From JAXLQL01 sp046331625 (GTDB lineage: Bacteria; Acidobacteriota; Terriglobia; Bryobacterales; Bryobacteraceae): a DNA stretch of 64,000 bases. The stretch's first letter is position 1. Every line of letters begins with the position of its first letter. Below, piece after piece: positions 32,688 to 41,696 of the stretch. The stretch lies in assembly GCA_046331625.1 (NCBI GenBank), contig JAXLQL010000034.1:1-64000 (forward strand), read 5' to 3'. The position numbers and the translations under genes are program-made. The notes beneath the pieces were generated by a model. That model was given only the letters and a program-made list of their open reading frames with translations, made no database searches and was not told where the DNA came from.

Positions 32688-33960
32688 TCAGCCGCCCTTC
32701 TTGCGGCGAACGCGGCGAACTCCTTTTCCATACGCGCGAACCTCGACATGCAGCGCAGCATACACATAGAACTTCGTCTCGCTGCCCTCGTTTCCGAAAT
32801 AATAACCCGTCGCGCTGTACTCGGCCTCGCCGAGATGCGCGACCGCCGTCGAATCGTCACCCTTGGTCCAACCCCCCGGCTCCTTCTCGATAAGGCGGGG
32901 ATCCACCCAGACGGCGTCTAACCAGTCGCCGTCCCCGGAATTCGTCCGAATGGCGAGCGCGTCTCGAAAATTGCGGGATCCACCGGCTCACCGAGTTGTG
33001 CCAACTCATTCTTTGCCGGGAAGTGCTCGAGCTGCCACGCCTACCGGCGTATGTTTCAAACATATAGAGGAACAGATGTATCCTGAGTCTCTCGGCGAGC
33101 GGTGCGAGAGTCCGTCCCGTGATCCGTTGCGGGTCCTTCTGGGGCCTCGTACTCCGGGCATAGAGATGCGGGCACGGAAATGCGAGCGTCGCTCGTTTGG
33201 GGCGGAAAGCCACCATCGTCGAGCAGCGCCCGGAGCTTCAGCCGCACCCGGAGCTTCAGCCGCACCCGCAGATTGCGGCCGTCCCGGCACGCTGGCGGCG
33301 CAGCATTTGCGGATTCGGCGCCACGGCGGATCAAGTAGGTCAGCGTCACTCGCACACCGCCCCACACCTTTCGGATTTCGTGGTTCACGTCGCCGAAGAG
33401 GCGGCCCAATGGATCCGGCCGGTCCTCTTGCGACTCGGCTGCACGGTGTCTCTCAGAAATTCCAATGGTTCGAGAGCTGCGAGGGCACCAACGTGCCAAG
33501 CATGTCGCCGCCGCGCGGTGTGTCTTTGTGCGCCGCGAAAGGGCCGCCGTCCGTGTAGATGTTCAGGTTGTAGAGCTCCGCGCGGAGCGAGCCGGAAAAT
33601 CCCTGCGTCAACTCGCGGCGAATCTGCTCGAGCACGCCGGACTCCAGGGGATCGAGCCATCGACGGTGAAAGCGCCGCCCTCGGCCTTGATCTGCAACGC
33701 ATCGCGGACCCGCGAGTCATACCGCGTCTTGCGCCCTGCGCCAAATCCCGCCGGTGAGCATCGCGCCAAGAGAGGAGCCATTGCCGGCCAGTTCTCTAGG
33801 ATTCTTCGCGCGGACCACCGGCACGCGAGTCTTGTCCGGGAAGCAGAGCGTCACCGGCTTCTCGGGAACCAGCGTCCCGCCGCACGTGAATGGCGCTTGG
33901 ATTCCGTGCACCGCGCGGCGGAGCCCTTCGAGCAGGACTTACCGGAGCGGCCGTGGACAT
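32688..33960 (-). pseudogene. Multiply frameshifted 2OG-Fe(II) oxygenase-like gene
   Basis: Pieces of one protein are spread over three minus-strand frames in the right order: MSTAAP near 33960; IQAPFTCGGTLVPEKPVTL and GNGSSLGAMLTGG (33911-33717); DALQIKAEGGAFTVDG (about 33700-33660); LDPLESGVLEQIRRELTQGF and LYNLNIYTDGGPFAAHKDTP (33659-33453), the last with the family's His-x-Asp iron motif; then FGDVNHEIRKVWGGVRVTL with the distal His (about 33410); FPCPHLY (about 33160); and a tail YYFGNEGSETKFYVYAALHV (about 32800). Several frameshifts and in-frame stops lie between them. An exact 18-bp tandem duplication (33231-33248, 33249-33266) is inside. The original enzyme would have been about 400 residues, resembling prolyl-hydroxylase-like proteins of fungi and bacteria. 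Confidence 0.82.
33231..33266. repeat. Exact 18-bp tandem duplication
   Basis: Two copies of CGGAGCTTCAGCCGCACC follow each other, inside the decayed oxygenase gene. In one minus frame this gives the repeated residues RVRLKL. Confidence 0.9.
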
Positions 33961-33997
33961 GATTCTCGCGAGGTTACCAGATTGATTGGCTGGCGGC

Positions 33998-34003
33998 GAT
34001 AAT
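33998..34003 (+). promoter_or_regulatory. -10-like GATAAT, leaderless start of the DUF4337 gene
   Basis: GATAAT ends 7 nt before the ATG at 34011. TTACCA at 33974-33979, with an 18-nt spacer, is a weak -35 candidate. Confidence 0.4.
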
Positions 34004-34010
34004 GGTTCCC

Positions 34011-34649
34011 ATGGCGGACACAGAGACCAAACCCGAATCGACCGAATCCACCGGACTCAGCGAAGCGACCATCGGCATCACGCTTGCGCTCTTCGCGGCC
34101 ATTCTCGCCGTCACCGACCTTGGCGGCGGCAAGTATGGCGACGACGAAATCAAGGCCGTGAACGAGAAGGCGAACGCCTATCAGTGGTACTCGACCAAGG
34201 GCATCAAAGAGACGCAAGTGGAAGGCGAGGCGGCGATGCTTGACGCCCTGGTTCAAGCGGGCGTGATCTCAGGGCCGCAGGTGGAAGGCGTGAAAAGCGC
34301 GGCCGAGAAGGCTCGCAAGCGCGCCAAGCAGTACGGGCGCGAGAAGAACGAGATCCTGCTCGGCTCCGCGACGGTCGGCAAAGACAACTGGGCGCAAGAC
34401 GTCGGCGGCGTGATGGGCAAGGTGGTCGGCGCACGGGAATGGGAGAAGAAAGTGGATGAACTCGCCAAGGCGGGTGACTTCTTCGATCTCGCCACCGTCT
34501 TCCTGCAATTGGGACTCGTGATGGGCGCGGTTGCGCTCGTGCTGAAAGATCCTCGCACCCGGTCCTGGTTCTACTATGGGCTGATCGCGATGGGGCTGGT
34601 GGGCGCGGGCTTGAGCGTGCGGGCTTGGATGATCGGGCTCGGCACGTAG
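34011..34649 (+). CDS. DUF4337-like membrane protein
   Basis: 212 residues resembling the DUF4337 family of unknown function. One membrane segment is near the N-terminus (EATIGITLALFAAILAVTDL), then a charged helical stretch with KANAYQWYSTKGIKET, the family hallmark, and two membrane segments near the C-terminus (about 162-178 and 186-206). Topology suggests a helical domain between membrane anchors. An ATG at 34002 is also in frame; the one at 34011 is chosen because a GATAAT hexamer overlaps the first. Confidence 0.8.
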   Translation: MADTETKPESTESTGLSEATIGITLALFAAILAVTDLGGGKYGDDEIKAVNEKANAYQWYSTKGIKETQVEGEAAMLDALVQAGVISGPQVEGVKSAAEKARKRAKQYGREKNEILLGSATVGKDNWAQDVGGVMGKVVGAREWEKKVDELAKAGDFFDLATVFLQLGLVMGAVALVLKDPRTRSWFYYGLIAMGLVGAGLSVRAWMIGLGT

Positions 34650-34655
34650 GCTCGC

Positions 34656-35339
34656 TCAGTCGCGGAACACGTAGCCTTCCCCGCGCAACGTGACGATGTG
34701 CCGCGGGTGCTGTGGATCGTCCTCCACCTTCTGACGCAGTGACGAGATGTGGACATCCACCGTGCGCGACACCACCGGTCCGTAGCCCCACACCTCCGTC
34801 AGCAGTTCCTCGCGCGACACTGCAATCCCCTTGCGCGCAATCAAGTAGCGCAGCAACTGGAGCTCTTTCGCGGCCAGACCGATGCGCGCTCCGCGCCGCA
34901 TCACGATGCCGCGCGCGAAGTCCACCATCACCGAACCGAACTCGTAGCGGCGCAGCTCCGACATCTTCTGCGTATGCGAGCGGCGCAGCAGCGCCTCGAT
35001 GCGCGCGATGAGTTCCGCCGTGTCGAACGGCTTCAGCACGTAGTCATCGGCGCCGGCTCGGAAACCTTCCAAGCGGTCCGCCACGGCGGTGCGGCCCGTG
35101 AGCATGAGGATTGGTGTGGTCACGCCTTGATCGCGCAGAGAGTGGCACACATCGTAGCCCGAGCATCCCGGTAGCTGCACATCGAGCACCACCAAATCAT
35201 AGGGTTCACTCGCGGCACGCTGGCGCGCGGAGACGCCATCCGCCATGCTTTCCACGTCAAAGCCCTCGAGCGCGAGCGTGTCCGTCAACACGGTGGCGAG
35301 GCTCGGATCATCCTCCACGAGCAGGATTCGGTTCCGCAC
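34656..35339 (-). CDS. OmpR/PhoB-family response regulator
   Basis: 227 residues. The receiver domain (1-115) has the acidic pocket VEDD, the phosphoacceptor Asp53 in LVVLDVQLPG, Thr in MLTGRTA and Lys in YVLKPFDT. The C-terminal winged helix (about 130-225) contains IGLAAKELQLLRYLI and RTVDVHISSLRQKVEDD, which fit the PhoB/OmpR DNA-binding family. No histidine kinase gene is next to it, so it is an orphan in this window. The start codon is GTG at 35339. It is convergent with the DUF4337 gene. Confidence 0.93.
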   Translation of the reverse strand: MRNRILLVEDDPSLATVLTDTLALEGFDVESMADGVSARQRAASEPYDLVVLDVQLPGCSGYDVCHSLRDQGVTTPILMLTGRTAVADRLEGFRAGADDYVLKPFDTAELIARIEALLRRSHTQKMSELRRYEFGSVMVDFARGIVMRRGARIGLAAKELQLLRYLIARKGIAVSREELLTEVWGYGPVVSRTVDVHISSLRQKVEDDPQHPRHIVTLRGEGYVFRD

Positions 35340-35487
35340 ATCCCGATGGACGGGCCATGTCGCTCCCCTGTTGCCGCACGCGCGGAACCTTTACGATTCT
35401 TAACCCCTGAAACACCAATCGATGCGGCACGTGCGGCACCCTCATAGGTAATCGATAGAATGAGTACAGAGGATTCATTCCCCCCAG

Positions 35488-36417
35488 ATGATTGCCACCC
35501 GTACGCTTGCTGAAGAGATCCTGGAACTGAAGCGCGAGCGCAAGGCCATGATCCTGGCGCACCACTACCAGGAAGCGGAGATCCAAGAACTCGCCGATGC
35601 GATCGGAGACAGCCTCGAGCTGGCGCGCAAGGCTCGTGAGTTCCAAGGCGATGTGATCGCGTTTTGCGGTGTGTATTTCATGGCCGAAACGGCCAAGATC
35701 TTGAACCCGAATCGCGTGGTGGTGGTTCCGGACAAAGATGCGGGATGCAGCCTGGTGGATAGCTGTCCGGTGGAACAGGTACGCGCCTACAAGCGCCGCT
35801 ACCCGGATCACGTTCTGGTTTCCTACATCAACACGTCAGCAGATGTGAAGGCCGAGAGCGACATCATCTGCACATCGCGCAATGCGGTGGCGGTGGTGAA
35901 CTCGATCCCGGCTGAGAAGACCGTGCTCTTCCTGCCAGACGTGAACCTCGGCAACTACGTCAAGCGCATGAGCGGCCGCGAGAACATGAAGATCTGGCAA
36001 GGCGCCTGCATCGTACACTCGACGTTTCCCGCGCGGCGATTGACGGCGGTGAAGTCGCAACATCCGGGCGCGCTGATCGCGGCCCATCCCGAGTGCCCGC
36101 CTGACGTGCTGCGCATGTCGAACTTCGTCGGATCCACGTCTGCCATCATCGATTGGTGCAAGAAGTCCGATGCGGCCGAGATCATCGTGATGACCGAGAG
36201 CGGAGTGCGATTCTCCCTCGAACGCGATTCGCCTGAGAAGACATTCCACTTCGTTCCCAACGAAAACTGCAATTGCAGCGAGTGCCCCTACATGAAGATG
36301 AACTCGCTCGAAAAGCTCCATGCCTGCCTGCGAGATCTTTCGCCGCGCGTGGAGTTGGACCCGGAACAGATGACGCGCGCACTGGCGCCGATCGAACGCA
36401 TGCTGGCCCTGAAGTAA
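35488..36417 (+). CDS. nadA: Quinolinate synthase A
   Basis: [4Fe-4S] enzyme of 309 residues that condenses iminoaspartate with dihydroxyacetone phosphate to quinolinate in de novo NAD synthesis. Landmarks: ILAHHYQEAEIQELAD, FCGVYFMAETAKILNP, DAGCSLVDSCP with cluster ligand Cys87, LPDVNLGNYV, AAHPECPPDVL with Cys203, GSTSAIIDWC, and NCSECPYMKMNSLEKL with the third cluster Cys (probably 266). TAGAAT at 35456-35461 gives a short leader. nadB and nadC are not in the window. It is followed after 4 nt by moaA. Confidence 0.96.
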   Translation: MIATRTLAEEILELKRERKAMILAHHYQEAEIQELADAIGDSLELARKAREFQGDVIAFCGVYFMAETAKILNPNRVVVVPDKDAGCSLVDSCPVEQVRAYKRRYPDHVLVSYINTSADVKAESDIICTSRNAVAVVNSIPAEKTVLFLPDVNLGNYVKRMSGRENMKIWQGACIVHSTFPARRLTAVKSQHPGALIAAHPECPPDVLRMSNFVGSTSAIIDWCKKSDAAEIIVMTESGVRFSLERDSPEKTFHFVPNENCNCSECPYMKMNSLEKLHACLRDLSPRVELDPEQMTRALAPIERMLALK

Positions 36418-36421
36418 CGCG

Positions 36422-37405
36422 ATGCTGGTAGACACCTTCGGCCGCCAACACGACAACCTCCGCATCAGCGTCACGGACCGGTGCAACATTCGGTGCTTCT
36501 ACTGCATGCCGGAAGAAGGCGTGAAGTTCCAGGCGCGCGAGGAGATTCTGCACTTCGAGGAAGTGGAGCGCTTCGTTCGCATCGCGGTGAAGCTCGGCGT
36601 GCGCAAGCTGCGGTTGACGGGCGGCGAGCCGCTGGTGCGCAAAGATCTGCCGGTGTTGATCGAGAAGCTCGTGTCGATTCCGGGCGTGGAGGATCTCGCA
36701 CTCACCACGAACGCGGTACTGTTGGCCGATCAAGCGCAAGCGCTCTATGACGCAGGCTTGCGGCGGATCAACATCCATCTCGACACGCTCGACCGCGAGC
36801 GCTTCCGCCAGATCACGCGGCGTGACGATCATCCGCGCGTGATGGCGGGAATCGAGAAGTGCTTGCAACTCGGGTTCAAGACGAAGATCAACGCAGTGGC
36901 GGTGAAGAATCTGGTGGAGCCCGACATCGTTCCCATGGCCCGCTTCGGGCGCGAGCACGGAATCGAGATCCGCTACATCGAGTTCATGCCGCTTGACTCG
37001 CAGGGTCTGTGGCTGCGCGACAAGGTGCTGTTCATGGACACGATGATCGAGATGATCGAGCGCGAGATCGGTCCGCTCGAGCCGGTGCCCGATGCGGATC
37101 CGCGTGCGCCGGCGACGGAGTTCCGCTATGCCGATGGGGGCGGCCGCGTGGGTTTCATCGCATCGGTGAGTAAGCCGTTTTGCCTCAACTGCAATCGACT
37201 GCGGCTCACGGCCGATGGCAAACTGCGCTACTGCTTGTTCGCGATCGACGAGACCGACGTGAAGACGGCTCTGCGTGACGGGTCTTCGGAAGAGCAGATC
37301 ATGGAGATCATTCGAGGGACGGTCCGGGCGAAGTGGGAAGGCCACGAAATCAATTCGGTGCAGTTCGTGGCGCCTCCGCGGCCCATGTACGCGATCGGCG
37401 GATAG
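36422..37405 (+). CDS. moaA: GTP 3',8-cyclase (molybdenum cofactor synthesis)
   Basis: Radical SAM enzyme of 327 residues that starts molybdopterin synthesis by rearranging GTP. The first cluster motif is CNIRCFYC (Cys21, 25, 28) after LRISVTDR. LTGGEPLVRKDL is the SAM-binding segment. The second, C-terminal [4Fe-4S] site is CLNCNRLRLTADGKLRYC. The protein ends in Gly-Gly (AIGG), which activates MoaA by interaction with the radical site. It lies 4 nt after nadA, so the two FeS enzymes form an operon. It supplies cofactor needed by enzymes such as the MsrP-like protein at 31206-31958. Confidence 0.96.
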   Translation: MLVDTFGRQHDNLRISVTDRCNIRCFYCMPEEGVKFQAREEILHFEEVERFVRIAVKLGVRKLRLTGGEPLVRKDLPVLIEKLVSIPGVEDLALTTNAVLLADQAQALYDAGLRRINIHLDTLDRERFRQITRRDDHPRVMAGIEKCLQLGFKTKINAVAVKNLVEPDIVPMARFGREHGIEIRYIEFMPLDSQGLWLRDKVLFMDTMIEMIEREIGPLEPVPDADPRAPATEFRYADGGGRVGFIASVSKPFCLNCNRLRLTADGKLRYCLFAIDETDVKTALRDGSSEEQIMEIIRGTVRAKWEGHEINSVQFVAPPRPMYAIGG

Positions 37406-37581
37406 TTTCACGCGTAAGGGCGGGCTCTTTGCACGCTTGGCGGGGAATCGGGCACTCGGAAAAATGGCAGGATTGCCGTCAGTGTCACCGCCGCAGCGAG
37501 CTTCTTTTCGTCTACCTCAGCCAACCGCAAAACCGCCAATTCAGGTCGCCACTGCTCAGACGATGACCGCAACCCGCCCGA

Positions 37582-40500
37582 TCAGAAATCCACCCGCAGG
37601 TTCAACTGGATCACCCGGCTCAACCCGCGTTGCGACGTCACCCGCCCGAAGTTCGTGTTCGTCGGGTCCGTCTGCGGACCCGAGAAGTTCGTATGGTTCG
37701 TCGCGTTCAATAGATCCACGTCGAAGCTTGTCCGCAACCCTTCCTTGATGCGGAAGGTGCGCTTCAACTTCACGTCCCAATTCCGGATGCCATCTTCGCG
37801 AATGTCGGTCAGCCGCGTCGGGAATACGCGCACATGGAACGCTCCCGGCTGCTGCGCCGAACGCCCCTCGAATCCCGTGAAGCCCTGCGGTACCGCACCA
37901 GATCCCGTGTAACGCACCGGCTCGAACCACTTATGGATGTCGCTCGAATTGGCTCCGTCGTGATTCAGCGCCGATGCGATGTTGGCGAGATCGCCGTAGT
38001 AGAAGCGATTGCCCCATCCCGTCGGCGCACCATTTTGATACTGGTAGACCCAGCTCAATTGCCACCCGCCCAGCAGATGCTGCGCCGGGCCCGAATTCAC
38101 GAACCGCTTCCCCTTGCCGAACGGCATCTCCCAGATCATCGTCCACACGAACCGGTGTGGACGCAGCGCATCCTGCGGCCGTGACGACGGTGCCGAGTCG
38201 AATTCGTTGTAGTAGAAATCGCTCTCGCGGCCGTAAGCGTAGGTGTACATCACAGACGAAGCGAAGCTCCGCGCGAAACGCTTCTCGAGCAGCAGTTGCA
38301 TGTCGTGGTACATGTTGATGCCGCGCGAGTCCTTGAAGTCCACGCCTTGCCGCAGCCCCGACAATCCGTTGATGTTCGGAAAGGCGCGCAGCAGTTGCTG
38401 CTTGCGGATCGTGCCCGAAGTGAAGAATCCGATGGTGCTCAGGTAGTTGTAGATCGTCGGGTTCGAAGACCGCAGCCCTGTCAGGTTTCCGATCGCGAAC
38501 GGATTCGGCACGGTGGCTTGTAGCGCGTCGTCGACATCCTGCCTGCGAACGTTGCCCGTGGCCCAATACTGCTGCGGTAGGTAGCTGACTGACTGCGTCA
38601 CTTCCACTGAGGACCGTGCGCCGTTGTACGACGCCTCCACCACCACGTCGCGCGCGATCTCGCGTTGCACGCCAATGCGCCACCGCGTCTGGTCCGCCGG
38701 CCGGAAAGTTCGCGGCAGGAAGCTGTATCCTCGCCCTTGCTGTACGTTCTGGCCGAGCGTGTTGCCGTAGGGTGCGTCGAAGCGCGTGTTGGTTGCCGCC
38801 CGCACCGGGAACGGGTCGGTCATCGGGTTGCGCGACGCCGACAATCCGGCCACGTCACCTAGGCCGCAGCAGAACGTGAGGCCGCGGTCGTTGCTCATCG
38901 TGGTCGACGTCGGCTGGCTGTATCCGATCTGGCTCGGTGTCGAGTTGTTCACCTGCAGCACGTCCTGATACCAGGCGATGCCGCCGCGCACCACGGTCTT
39001 GTTGTTGATCTGATACACCGCGCCTGCTTTCGGCAGGAAGGTGTGATGCCCGTTGGAGAACGTCTTGTCCGGCTGGCCCAAGTAGTTGCTGCCGCCCAGT
39101 ACCTTGAATTGCGACGCAGGCAGTTCCGTGAGCGGGCTGCGCGCGTACGCGGCCTCCACCGCATCGGCGAACGGCGGCCGGTAGCCGAAGTCGAACCCGC
39201 CGGCGAGGCCTCGATTGTAACGCTCGGTTGCTCCGCCTCCGCGCTCGTAGCGCAGCCCCAGATTCAACCGGAGCCGGTTGCTGACCCGCACATCGTCCTG
39301 CACGTAGAATGACCGGTACCGCGTCGACCAATAGGCCGTATCGTTCGAGTCGATGCTGATGCCCGAAGGCAGCCCCATCATGAATGCAGCCCAGCCCAGC
39401 CCGAGGTTCGATGCCGTAGTCGTGTTGTCGGCCTGGCGCATGAAGCTGTTGTCGAAGGCGAACAGGCCCGACGAGTTGCCTGGACCTTCCGCCGTCCGCC
39501 AGTAGCGCCGCTCCTGCCAGCCATACCGCAGGGAGTGGTTGCCGCGGATGTTGGAGAACTGCACCTTGAGGTCGCCGGTTGTGCCGCGCGTTCCGATCGC
39601 CGGATACGAGTCGGAAACGCTCTCCACACCCGAGATTCCCATGCGCGGAAGTGATGCGAAGCGGTCGGCCCGATCGTCGATGTACTTCGGCAGGCCAACA
39701 TCGCTCGGCTTGTACTGGTTCTGCACGGTGCGCACGTTGCCTTCGTTGAACCGTGTCCAGGAAGCTCCGATGTTGAGCACGCTCGTGCTGTTCGGAGTCC
39801 AGATGTACTCGCCGCCACCGCCCTTGTTGATGCGCGTCAGCCCATTGGCATGCAACCCGCGCTTGGTTTCGTAGGTCCAGTCGTATTCGTTCGCCAGACG
39901 ATGATTCCAGTACCACCGTCCGAAAATCCGATGCTTCTCCGCGATGTTGTAGTCCACGCGGTTGACGATCGAGTTGAAGCGCTCGTCCTTCGGCATTGCC
40001 AGTGCATAGTAGTTGTTGGTGCCTTCCGGCGACACCAGGCCCGGCACGTCATTCGGCTTCGGATAGAACGGCTCGTACGACTTGTACGCCGGGTTCAGCA
40101 CCGGCACTCCGCGATTGCCCGGGAAGGGCGTGCGCACCACGCGGCCGTTGTCGAGCCGGGCCGAACGCGGGTCGTAGACCGTGTAGCGCGTAGCATCGAT
40201 GGCCAGCAGGTCAGAGAAGTCTCCCTGCCGCCACGCCATCTTCGGAACCGTGCGGTTGATCGCGTCCGTCGTCTCGGCCTTGCTTTGGTAGATGCCGTTG
40301 TAGCTGAAGAAGAAGAACAGCTTGTCTGTGCCGTTGTAAAGCTTCGGAATTCGCACCGGACCGCCCGCCGTTCCACCGAAGTTGTTCGAACGGCCCGGAG
40401 CCTGACGCTGTGAGTTCGGGCTCAGCGATCCGCGCCGGACTTGATCTTCGAACGCCAGCCTCGTGAAGTGCGGCGTGGCGTTCCAGCGCTGCTGCCAGTG

Positions 40501-41262
40501 CTGGTCATAGAGCGAGCCATGATACTTGTTCGTGCCCGGCTTGGTCATCACATTGATCGTGGCGCCTGAGGTGAACCCTGCCGAAGCATCGAAGTTCGCT
40601 GTCTCGAGCTTGAACTCTTCCACCGCGTCGGAAGGCGGAACAAAACCCACGCGCCGGCCGGTGCCCGTGACGGGTGCGCCGTCGATCGTGTACTCGTTCG
40701 ATCCCACGCCGCCCGCCGTGTTGAAGGATGAGGTGCCGCCGTTGTCGAAGGCGCGCCGGTACTCGGGCTGCCCCGTCCACTGCATGCCGGGCGCCAGCGT
40801 CGCCAACGCGAACGGGTTCATGTCCGAGAACGGAAGCTGCATGATCTGCCGTTGATCGATAATGCGGCCACCCGAAGCCGACGTGGTTTCGAGCAGCGGC
40901 GCCTCGGCGCTCACTTGCACCGTCTCGGCCGCCTGCCCGATCTGCAATTGGATATCGACATCCACTCGCGAGGCCACACTCACGGTGATGCCCTGCTGCT
41001 GGTGTTTCTTGAAGCCCTGCGCTTCCACCGTCACCGTGTAGGTGCCCGGATTCAGCAGCGTTCCTTCGAAGTACCCCGTGTCATTCGTCGATAGCCGCGT
41101 GGCGCGGTTGGTCTCCGTGTGCGTCAGCACCACGGCCGCGCTAGGAACCGAAGCCCCCTGCGGATCGGTCACCTTGCCGGCAAGACTGCCGAGCGATTGC
41201 TGCGCGAAGACAGGGGCAGCGAGTACACAAAGAGATGCCAAGGTCGCGAATTTGAATGTCAT
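37582..41262 (-). CDS. Oar-like TonB-dependent outer-membrane protein with carboxypeptidase-regulatory domain
   Basis: Outer-membrane protein of 1226 residues, the second of its type in the window. Signal peptide 1-20 (LCVLAAPVFAQQ). Regulatory domain about 25-110 (LAGKVTDPQGASVPSAAVVL, LNPGTYTVTVEAQGFKKH). Plug-like region about 115-230 with ETTSASGGRIIDQRQIMQLP and GSNEYTIDGAPVTG. The rest is a barrel ending ...VIQLNLRVDF with a terminal Phe, as needed for outer-membrane assembly. GAGGG precedes the ATG closely. Substrate unknown. No partner gene lies in the same operon. Confidence 0.92.
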   Translation of the reverse strand: MTFKFATLASLCVLAAPVFAQQSLGSLAGKVTDPQGASVPSAAVVLTHTETNRATRLSTNDTGYFEGTLLNPGTYTVTVEAQGFKKHQQQGITVSVASRVDVDIQLQIGQAAETVQVSAEAPLLETTSASGGRIIDQRQIMQLPFSDMNPFALATLAPGMQWTGQPEYRRAFDNGGTSSFNTAGGVGSNEYTIDGAPVTGTGRRVGFVPPSDAVEEFKLETANFDASAGFTSGATINVMTKPGTNKYHGSLYDQHWQQRWNATPHFTRLAFEDQVRRGSLSPNSQRQAPGRSNNFGGTAGGPVRIPKLYNGTDKLFFFFSYNGIYQSKAETTDAINRTVPKMAWRQGDFSDLLAIDATRYTVYDPRSARLDNGRVVRTPFPGNRGVPVLNPAYKSYEPFYPKPNDVPGLVSPEGTNNYYALAMPKDERFNSIVNRVDYNIAEKHRIFGRWYWNHRLANEYDWTYETKRGLHANGLTRINKGGGGEYIWTPNSTSVLNIGASWTRFNEGNVRTVQNQYKPSDVGLPKYIDDRADRFASLPRMGISGVESVSDSYPAIGTRGTTGDLKVQFSNIRGNHSLRYGWQERRYWRTAEGPGNSSGLFAFDNSFMRQADNTTTASNLGLGWAAFMMGLPSGISIDSNDTAYWSTRYRSFYVQDDVRVSNRLRLNLGLRYERGGGATERYNRGLAGGFDFGYRPPFADAVEAAYARSPLTELPASQFKVLGGSNYLGQPDKTFSNGHHTFLPKAGAVYQINNKTVVRGGIAWYQDVLQVNNSTPSQIGYSQPTSTTMSNDRGLTFCCGLGDVAGLSASRNPMTDPFPVRAATNTRFDAPYGNTLGQNVQQGRGYSFLPRTFRPADQTRWRIGVQREIARDVVVEASYNGARSSVEVTQSVSYLPQQYWATGNVRRQDVDDALQATVPNPFAIGNLTGLRSSNPTIYNYLSTIGFFTSGTIRKQQLLRAFPNINGLSGLRQGVDFKDSRGINMYHDMQLLLEKRFARSFASSVMYTYAYGRESDFYYNEFDSAPSSRPQDALRPHRFVWTMIWEMPFGKGKRFVNSGPAQHLLGGWQLSWVYQYQNGAPTGWGNRFYYGDLANIASALNHDGANSSDIHKWFEPVRYTGSGAVPQGFTGFEGRSAQQPGAFHVRVFPTRLTDIREDGIRNWDVKLKRTFRIKEGLRTSFDVDLLNATNHTNFSGPQTDPTNTNFGRVTSQRGLSRVIQLNLRVDF

Positions 41263-41305
41263 GAGCCCTCACCCAATTTCCGGCTGAGGGACATGATATC
41301 ACTCG

Positions 41306-41692
41306 TCACGCGGTCGCCGCACCCCGTTCGGTCAACAACTCCCGCAGCACCCGGCGGTGACAATATTCTTCGTCCTGGCAGTAACACCCCACCGAGAAAT
41401 CAGTCTGATGCGATAGGGCCGCGAGTAAGTCCAGTGCGCGGCTCGCATCCGGAGCGCTCATCTCTTTCCGGTACTTCTTCCGGAACGCCTCCCGCTCCTC
41501 GCCGGTCCGCGCCTCGAGCGCCTCCTGCACCAGTTCCGCGCTCGGAGACAGCATCGGCAGCCACACATCGTAGAAGTCGCGCTTGGCGAACTCTGTCTTC
41601 GGTACGCCACGCGGCGGACGCCGAACGGTCCCGATCCGCAGTCCCTCGCCTTCCGCCCGCGGCGAGCCCAGTCTCACGATTCGAACGGGCAT
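41306..41692 (-). CDS. DUF488 family protein
   Basis: 128 residues of the DUF488 family: RIVRLGSPRAEGEGLRIGTV at the start, then KRDFYDVWLPMLSPS and the C-terminal signature VGCYCQDEEYCHRRVL with conserved Cys and His. Function unknown; some propose nucleic-acid or cofactor chemistry. The true start is ATG 41692, 4 nt after the acyl-CoA dehydrogenase stop, so the two genes are co-transcribed. Confidence 0.85.
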   Translation of the reverse strand: MPVRIVRLGSPRAEGEGLRIGTVRRPPRGVPKTEFAKRDFYDVWLPMLSPSAELVQEALEARTGEEREAFRKKYRKEMSAPDASRALDLLAALSHQTDFSVGCYCQDEEYCHRRVLRELLTERGAATA

Positions 41693-41696
41693 CGCT

